DNA of 64,000 nt, from NCBI GenBank assembly GCA_032209605.1, contig JASFXZ010000016.1, positions 1,674,001 to 1,738,000 on the forward strand. Reading direction: 5' to 3'. Positions 57,640 to 64,000 of this stretch are shown here, in pieces. This stretch comes from Mactromeris polynyma (Eukaryota; Mollusca; Bivalvia; Venerida; Mactridae). The position numbers and the translations under genes were made by a program. The notes under the pieces are model-generated. The model did no database searches, had not been told where the DNA came from, and worked only from the letters and a program-made list of their open reading frames with translations. Positions within the stretch are counted from its first letter, which is position 1, and each line of letters begins with the position of its first letter.

Positions 57640-58060
57640 GTTACTAGTATTTGTAGTGCAGTTCCTAAATTGCTCCCAATTATCTGAATGTTGTCAGTTC
57701 GAGCCGCAGGAGATTATCACAAGTTCTCTCCCTTTATCACTTCTATAGTCTATATAGAGTTTTTTTTCAACAGCGCGTTTTGATGCATTTCTAGAAAAAC
57801 TTCGCCAATTCTTGACGAATTTGCATGAAGTAGGTGTCGAATGAAAGAAATATTATCCTGCTTAGAATTTATTGTATTTCATGGATATATACATATATTA
57901 TAGAAGAGATAAAGGGAGCGAACTCTAGAAGGGATAAAGAAAGATAATTCGTCACAATCTCATGTGGTTCGAGCCCCGCATTGAGTTTATAATAATTATC
58001 ATGAACTTTACAATCACTGAATTCGCCGTGGGTAATGGTTTGTAGATTTTGGCAAAATAG
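57640..58060 (+). mobile_element. tRNA-derived SINE split by a hAT-like miniature element
   Basis: The head (TTGCTCCCAATTATCTGAAT, GTTGTCAGTTCGAGC) lies before 57705. The B-box/body (GGTTCGAGCCCCGCATTGAG, ATGAACTTTACAATC) resumes at 57967. GTTCGAGC is present on both sides of the insert. Confidence 0.65.
57705..57966 (+). mobile_element. hAT-like miniature element, 262 bp, 8-bp target duplication
   Basis: It begins CGCAGGAGATTATCACAAGT and ends in the imperfect inverse CACAATCTCATGTG. GTTCGAGC is duplicated at 57697-57704 and 57967-57974. The 8-bp duplication and CA-type ends fit the hAT superfamily. The interior block CTTGACGAATTTGCATGAAG matches the copy at 34130. It is non-coding. Confidence 0.7.
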
Positions 58061-58180
58061 GGATGTCCAAATCTAATCCTAATCCCTGACGTAAATTGCT
58101 GGATTCGCGCATGTTACCTATACATCGGTTTGAGTTTGTTTGAAAAATACACTAACATCTCTAGCTTAGAAATCGAACTA

Positions 58181-58365
58181 CAGTCGGACTTCGTTCATTC
58201 GAATTCATCGGTTCCGAAACTTTATTTCGAATAAAACATCGTTTCGAATACCCCATTTCAATTCGAAGTGCCTAAGAGGATACATCGGGGCCTGGCATTT
58301 ATTTCGGGTGATACCAAGTATTCGGATATAAGGTTGTCTAATAAACGAGGTCCGATTGAATACAG
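58181..58365 (+). mobile_element. Miniature inverted-repeat element, second family, copy 2
   Basis: It starts CAGTCGGACTTCGTTCATTC and ends AACGAGGTCCGATTGAATAC. The interior TCGGGGCCTGGCATTTATTT and CAAGTATTCGGAT align with the copy at 1601. Confidence 0.65.
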
Positions 58366-59540
58366 TAATGTACACAGGTTTTTGCTTTTGAGAAAAGACA
58401 TTGGTTTACCTCTTCCATAAACGAGTTTTTTAATTAACCCCCAAAGCGAAACACCACAGTTTGATTAAAAGTACAGCAATGTAGCAGTTTTAAACAGTAG
58501 AAAGTACGTATGTATATACACGCAATGTGTGTCAGCCACTTGACTGCATCTATAACCATGATTAAACAATGAAATAAAAACTACTGTTTTATTCATGCGT
58601 TTCCCATTAGTGGTACGATTGAACATTAAGATATAATTTGCTTCCTGAAATGATCAAGCGTACGGAGCGTCCCGTGCAAACGACTGCTTCGTTAATAAAG
58701 TTTACCCTTTCACATTCTGTATTCTCTTTGCAATCAAGTGTTATAACAAAAACATACAGATATCGTGTGTTTGTCATCTAAGCTACTAAGTCCCAACAAA
58801 ACTTTGCGCAACTAATGCATTTTTCTAAGGCTTATCAGAATCAATATTTGGGAATGCACAATTATTTTTAAAAAGTATTCAACTCGAAGCAAACGGTCTA
58901 AAATCCCACATTAAAGATAACAGACAGGCATCTTAACATCAACGGTATAATTATTCTAAACGTAATTTTAGAATTATTATATTCTTTAATTCAATAACGT
59001 CTTTGGAAAAAAAGATGTACGGATCGTTCAATATTGAACTAATTCATTAGACTACTGTTTTTTAACCAGCGCGCCTAAGCGCGCCTGGTTTTAGTACTCA
59101 TACAGTTTTCCAACACTGCCATGCTAAATAGTCCGTTTTCAGCCAGACCGAATAACTGTAGAAAAAAAGTCAAATAGTCCGACTATTTCGCTGATACTAC
59201 ACGCGCTATAAGATAACACAATGGCTTTTTGCTTTGTTTTCTTTCGAAAATAGTTTATTCAAAATATACTTTTATAATTATATTATTGTATTGTATGTTC
59301 GGGAATGTTCATGTATTTTTTTGTGCATGTGTACATACGCGTTTTGGCGGCGACCCCATAACTCAGAAAAAAACCAACGCAACAAGAAATAGTCCGACGA
59401 TTCCAATGATGAAACATAACACATCGGTAGTTTTTTTTGTTTTTTATAAAGAATATCATTTTTTCAATATATTTTTTAAAAATGTATTGTCTCGGTAATG
59501 TTGACATAATTGTAAACTTGTGTACAACTACACGTATGAA
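58366..59540. other. Intergenic or intronic DNA, nothing recognised
   Basis: There is a short GC-rich hairpin near 59067-59092 (AACCAGCGCGCCTAAGCGCG). The open frames at 59229-59507 overlap on opposite strands and have no support. Confidence 0.4.
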
Positions 59541-59630
59541 TATAGCGTCGGTCCGTCGGTCGTGTTCTCATGGCAGCCATTGAAGTAGTCGTTATTTAGT
59601 GTCTCACTACTGATTCTTGAAAGATCAACG
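59541..59630 (+). other. Candidate 5' non-coding exon of the OB-fold gene
   Basis: A less AT-rich stretch ends GATCAACG|GTAAGTG, a strong donor. Joined to the acceptor at 61525 it would place the next exon's ATG in good context (CAACG-ATG). It contains a 9-codon upstream frame at ATGGCAGCC. The upstream edge is a guess. Confidence 0.35.
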
Positions 59631-60207
59631 GTAAGTGTATTTTCGATTTGTATCTGTTGTATTACATGTTCGCCTCCTATTATATTTGTGAACTACTGTA
59701 TTATTATTGTTTATGTGTTAGTGTCTACTGTTGATATTAAATTGCGTCGGTTGAGGCCTATATATCTTGTATCGGTTGATGTACATGCGCTTCTTGCGTA
59801 GTAAGTATCCGCCATTTTGTTTCATTTTATAAACATCCTGTATTATATCTGGAATTTTCATTATAAACTTGGGTGATTATAGGCTTATATAGCGTACGGT
59901 TATGATAATTTATTTATATAATTTTGTTGTAAAGCGAAGGCAGGAAATATCATTGCATCGTCGGTATTACCCGATACGGGGTTATTATTAAATTGTGTCG
60001 TTTGAAACTTTGACTTCCAGGCTTTTTATTATGCAACTTGGTTATATTTATTGCATGTGCTCTGTATAAATAAGAATATTAATATTTTTTTGCCGATACA
60101 TGGTTATTACAATACTTCGGAGCGATTTTGTATGTTTATAATTGTAGTTGCAACGATATAATTACTGACCTATTTATTTTGTTGATTCGGCCCCGTGTCA
60201 TTTCGCA

Positions 60208-61006
60208 CACAGGTGGGGTGGCCGGTGCGTAGCCATGACATTTAAAACCCGCATTGAAAAAAACGACTTTAGATTTCAATAAGAAACATTAAAAACAGTA
60301 TATTGCAATATCAAACAACTTTCAAATCGACATACAGACGCGGAGATCGCTATTTTTCACTCATAGTTTTCCTTTTACGCGAATGCTGCCTTTTTGACAG
60401 ATGGTACCCGGCTCTGCGTAAGAACACATTTTGTAAGCCGAAAACCAAAAAACTTGGTTTTCGGCTTACGAAATGTGTTCTTACGCAGAGCCGGGTACCA
60501 CCTTTCAAAATGGCTGCGTTCGCGTAAAACGAAAGTTGAGAGCGAAAAAATAGCGATCTCCGCGTCTGTATGACGATTTGTAAGTTGTTTGATATTGAAA
60601 TATACTTTTTTAAATGTTTCTTATTGAAATCTAAAGTCGTTCGTCAGGTGAATAGCGATTTATAGTAGTTTTGTTCTGAAAATACCGACTCGGTCTAACG
60701 GTAGGAAGTTGTCCGACCTAGCCATTCTTGATGTTTGACGTTAAAAACAACAGTCTATTCTGTTTGTGAATATTTTTTGAGTATATACACTGTCGACATA
60801 AATCCCTTGTGTGTATTTTAAGACATCAGTGATAAAAATCGGTTGAGAAATGGCTTTGAAAAGTACGTCAAAGCAAATGTGTGTATATATTTTCATTGTA
60901 AATGCGTATGAAGTTGGACACCTTTATCTTACTATAAGAACAGAGTGAAAAATATTTTTTTTCAATGCGGGTTTAAAATGTCATGGCTACGCACCGGCCA
61001 CCTGTG
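60208..61006 (+). mobile_element. hAT-like snap-back element (799 bp) with 8-bp target duplication
   Basis: The ends are inverse: CACAGGTGG, then GCCGGTGCGTAGCCATGACA and on to CGCATTGAAAAAA on the left, matched at 60955-61006 on the right. The left copy has a 5-bp insertion (GGTGG). ATTTCGCA flanks both sides (60200-60207 and 61007-61014). A second inverted pair (about 60262-60444 against 60450-60641) meets at an AAAAC centre near 60446-60450, giving a ~180 bp hairpin arm. It is non-coding, and the 74-codon frame at 60303-60527 spans the palindrome. Confidence 0.8.
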
Positions 61007-61525
61007 ATTTCGCACTTTACTATCTTCTATAAATACAATACCGGTGTACACAAAACGTTTTTATCAAGATTTTTATTTGTCTGGGAAGCTGATCTTTAAA
61101 TATGTGCTGTTAATTGGTTGAACATCTGACCTATTGTTGATTTGGTTGTTCCCAGTGCACTGCGCACACATTAGGTATTTTCATTCTCTGTTATTCATTG
61201 GTACACACCCATAAATATCTGTATTATAATTTATACCGCTTATACAATTGTATTTACAACTAAATAATTATTGACTTACTTATTTGTTGATTCTGTCATA
61301 TATTCTTCGGAACTATTTACAAACACTACATATTGGGGATTTGGACATCATTACATGTATTACGAAAAATTGCACTGGTGCAGCGAGTGATTCTATACAA
61401 CTCCCTTGATTACCCACTCAGTATGCTAACCATTATACCACTACAACTTACCTTCTAATGTTCTGATAAAGAAGCATGCTTTAAAACTCTTATATTAATA
61501 TGTTGTTTTGTTATTTTATTTTCAG

Positions 61526-63814
61526 ATGTCAATAGAACAACTTTTTACCAATAGAGGGACTGGACCCTATTCGAAGCCTTTGAAGGTGATAGTGGTCATT
61601 ACAGGCGAGATCGTCTCATACCGTGATGGGAGAAACAATGACTGAATCACTGAACGTGGCCATTGCGGACTCAGAAAGATGTATACGGGGTGTTGTGTAT
61701 GATCCCCTGAAATTTGCAAAATTCAGGGAAGGGAACTCCCTAGTTCTGAGAGATATAATTCGTAAGACGGACGACAATAATCATGCCATTGTGATCACGA
61801 AAAATACAAAAGTCTTTATAACTACGGATATTGACGTGCCGGACTACCTGGTGGAAGCGGGGAGGAAGATCATATACCCACCACCAGCAGATGTGGTACC
61901 AATTGCAGAGGCTGTGAGATCCCCACCCAGGGCAAGAGTGTCCGTTACCGAGAAAATTGTACAGGTTAGTTTTCATTCTTGTTCTGTTAATTACAAACAA
62001 CAGGTGAAGGTAAATACACATTCACTAAAAATGTTAGTTAAGTTCCATTCAACCGCTCTCCACACTTTAGCAGCAACATTCACACACATAAAGCTCCATC
62101 ATGTAAAGTCCAAAAAAAACCATCCCTATGAAGTTAAGACTTGCAAATGTATACTGTTTTTGGTTATCCGTTAATATGGACACCTTGGTTTTTATGTCTC
62201 CTGTTTTCATGTATTCAGTAATTTAAAGAAAAATAAGTTCAGTCAGTTAACAGACTGTCCATTGATTTTTTGAGAGATATATGTCTATCCTACTGATAAA
62301 TGAATGTTGCTTGTTTTGCTTATTTCGCTTCTTTGTTTGATGTTTACATTATTTGTGTGTGTGTTAATGGATAATGTCCTATTATTTTCACTGCTATACC
62401 AACATAAACATTGTTGCTACCTGACTATGGACAGGTGATAATTTTTGATATTTATGCACCTCTTATTATTGGTTGTATATAGCAAAATTTAAACAGATTA
62501 TTGTCACACAGCAGGTTATACATGTTATGGTTATTACTGATAGCTTTATCATGATTTTATATTAAAATTAGCATATTTTAATTGCTGTTAGGATTGACAA
62601 CTGCCAACTGTTATTGTAATATCATTGTCTTACACATTTTACCAAATAGTATCACAACGCACACTTGTTGTTTGTTTTTTATTGTACTTTAGCATACAGT
62701 TTTGAACACAATGGCCACCAATCTAGACATGTGATTACAAGGTAGTGTTCACCAATATTAGACTTAATACAATCGCTTTGTGTTTAATTACAGGAGGAGG
62801 AGACAAAAACCCTCAGTGTCCGGGGGGAGAGTGTGAACCTCAAATCAATCCATTTGGAAGATGGTAGTTTAAAGGTCCGGGTGGCCCTATGGAGGGAGGC
62901 CTCATCTGTTGAATGTAGGCCAGGGGATCATGTAACAATAACAGATGTTACTACCAACATTTACCAGGGCGAGACAAGCCTACAGACTACAGTACGCTCT
63001 GAGATCAAGGTAATACAGTTATGAATTTAAAACTTATTAGACTAACTCTGTGTGCATTTACATCACATATCATATGAAAAATCCCTTAGTATTTATATAT
63101 TCACTTGAATACAGAAGGCAGTATTCACACTGTTTATGCCACTAAGGGACTATTGTACTGCTTGCAATACTTCAGACACTTTTTGTTTCTGGTGTTGTTG
63201 TTTCTTGTTTTTCTTCGACTCAAGAACAAATTTTACAAGTAATACTTTAATGGAATATCCACTATCAATTGAAAATGCCTTGACTCACATTTTTTTCTAG
63301 TTTGAATGCAAACTAACATGTGTAGGATGTTAGCCATGATGGTATTTTGTAAAATATATTAGAATTAGTACCTTGGGAACATTTAGAAATTGAATATTAC
63401 AAATCAGCATAAACCAGGAAATAGAAATATTTTGCCAGCAAAACACATTTTGCTAGATGCAGCCAACCTAATATATGTAACCAAACACTGTATGGAACTT
63501 GGTATTACAGCGTATGTTTCTTATTCAGTAATATTTTTGGTTTGTTCTAATCCTTTACATTTTTATAATTGTAGAAGACTGATACACCAACAGTTGTGTC
63601 CAGGGTGTTGGTTGTTGGTGTTTCTGTTGAAGAGAGTGAAACAGAGTTGCTAATAGATGATGACAGCATCATCCCTGTGCCAAGTGAGCTGCTGGCTGCT
63701 GCTGTAAGCAGTGATTGGCCGGTCGACATTGAGATGCTTTCAGCTGCTGGACCACTCACCCTGGTGATAACTTGCAAGGGTAGCGAAGTTTTGTACATTG
63801 GTTTGGATGAGTGA
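61526..63814 (+). CDS. Two-OB-fold (RPA-like) protein gene, first exon frame-broken
   Basis: The exons are 61526-61964, 62794-63009 and 63575-63814, all joined in phase 0 with clean GT-AG borders and stop TGA. Exon 1 carries a first OB-fold-like domain (VITGEIVSYRDG, then VAIADSERCIRGVVYD, FREGNSLVLRDI). Exon 2 carries a second (LKVRVALWREAS, PGDHVTITDV, YQGETSLQTTVRSEI), close in pattern to the B domain of RPA70, which binds single-stranded DNA. Exon 3 is an acidic C-terminal domain (ETELLIDDDSIIPVPSELL). The ATG after the 61525 acceptor reads 39 codons to TGA at 61643. The domain-bearing frame is +1, entered near 61643 or from ATG 61626/61638. A duplicated CTGA explains the shift. The family is uncharacterised to me; function is inferred as nucleic-acid binding. 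It may be a pseudogene or start internally. Confidence 0.6.
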
Positions 63815-64000
63815 AAATATTGTAAATATTAGATTGTTTTACATTTGTTGCAGTATTATTTGGGAATAGGGTATTATGCACAAATTTGGAGATTTTTATT
63901 GCTTATTTTATAAATATACTAATGTACTATTTCCATATACAATTTTTCTATGCCATTCTCATTGGTTTCTTTTGTTATAAATGTTCATGTACTGTTAACA
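63815..64000 (+). other. 3' flank of the OB-fold gene
   Basis: AT-rich. No AATAAA is present, and TATAAA near 63908 is only a possible variant polyadenylation signal. Confidence 0.35.

Noticed and set aside
1..64000. CRISPR arrays, bacterial operons or phage genes
   Set aside because: The window is eukaryotic (introns, SINEs, LINEs). The tandem repeats have no unique spacers of uniform length.

Overview
This is a window of a eukaryotic, AT-rich genome, most likely an invertebrate animal and probably a bivalve mollusc. The evidence is split genes with canonical GT-AG introns, an SLC6-type transporter and a TMEM223-like mitochondrial protein. Lineages of non-LTR retrotransposons, PIF/Harbinger, hAT-like and pogo/mariner-like miniature elements, tRNA-derived SINEs and large minisatellites also fit. 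The bivalve assignment rests on general resemblance of the dispersed repeats and was not tested. Real coding sequence is sparse; nearly all long open frames are frames through tandem repeats or transposon remains.

Layout. 1-10.2 kb: intergenic DNA with miniature inverted-repeat elements and a dispersed ~330 bp repeat present twice. 10.2-14.0 kb: a 12-bp satellite. 14.0-14.9 kb: about 18 copies of a hairpin-forming repeat, which resumes at 18.6 kb on the far side of a decayed, 5'-truncated LINE (14.9-18.6 kb, minus strand). 19.4-19.9 kb: a broken Gypsy-type integrase piece. 20.0-20.6 kb: a 10-bp satellite. 23.1-25.9 kb: a foldback-like element with inverted arms. 27.2-29.1 kb: a two-exon TMEM223-like gene whose first 5' splice site sits in a 43-bp tandem repeat of four copies. 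32.2-33.0 kb: a 51-bp minisatellite related to the terminus of a miniature hAT-like element found elsewhere in the window.

36.25-57.63 kb: the first four coding exons (phases 1, 1, 2, 0) of an SLC6 transporter on the plus strand. Its 15.7 kb first intron holds a LINE with an uninterrupted 1159-codon ORF2 (minus strand), directly abutting a 1.9 kb internally deleted PIF/Harbinger element. That element carries strikingly regular 11-bp-phased CGGT/ACCG arrays. Exons for SLC6 TM5 onward are not seen.

59.6-63.8 kb: a split gene for a protein with two RPA-like OB folds. Its presumed 5' intron contains a 799 bp snap-back element with an 8-bp target duplication, and its first coding exon carries an apparent 4-bp frame-breaking duplication.

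I see no functional operon-like grouping. The window is best read as three host genes, two of them with problems, embedded in nested mobile DNA. The most unusual signals are the phased arrays of the Harbinger element, the quadruplicated splice donor, and minisatellites that appear to descend from transposon ends.
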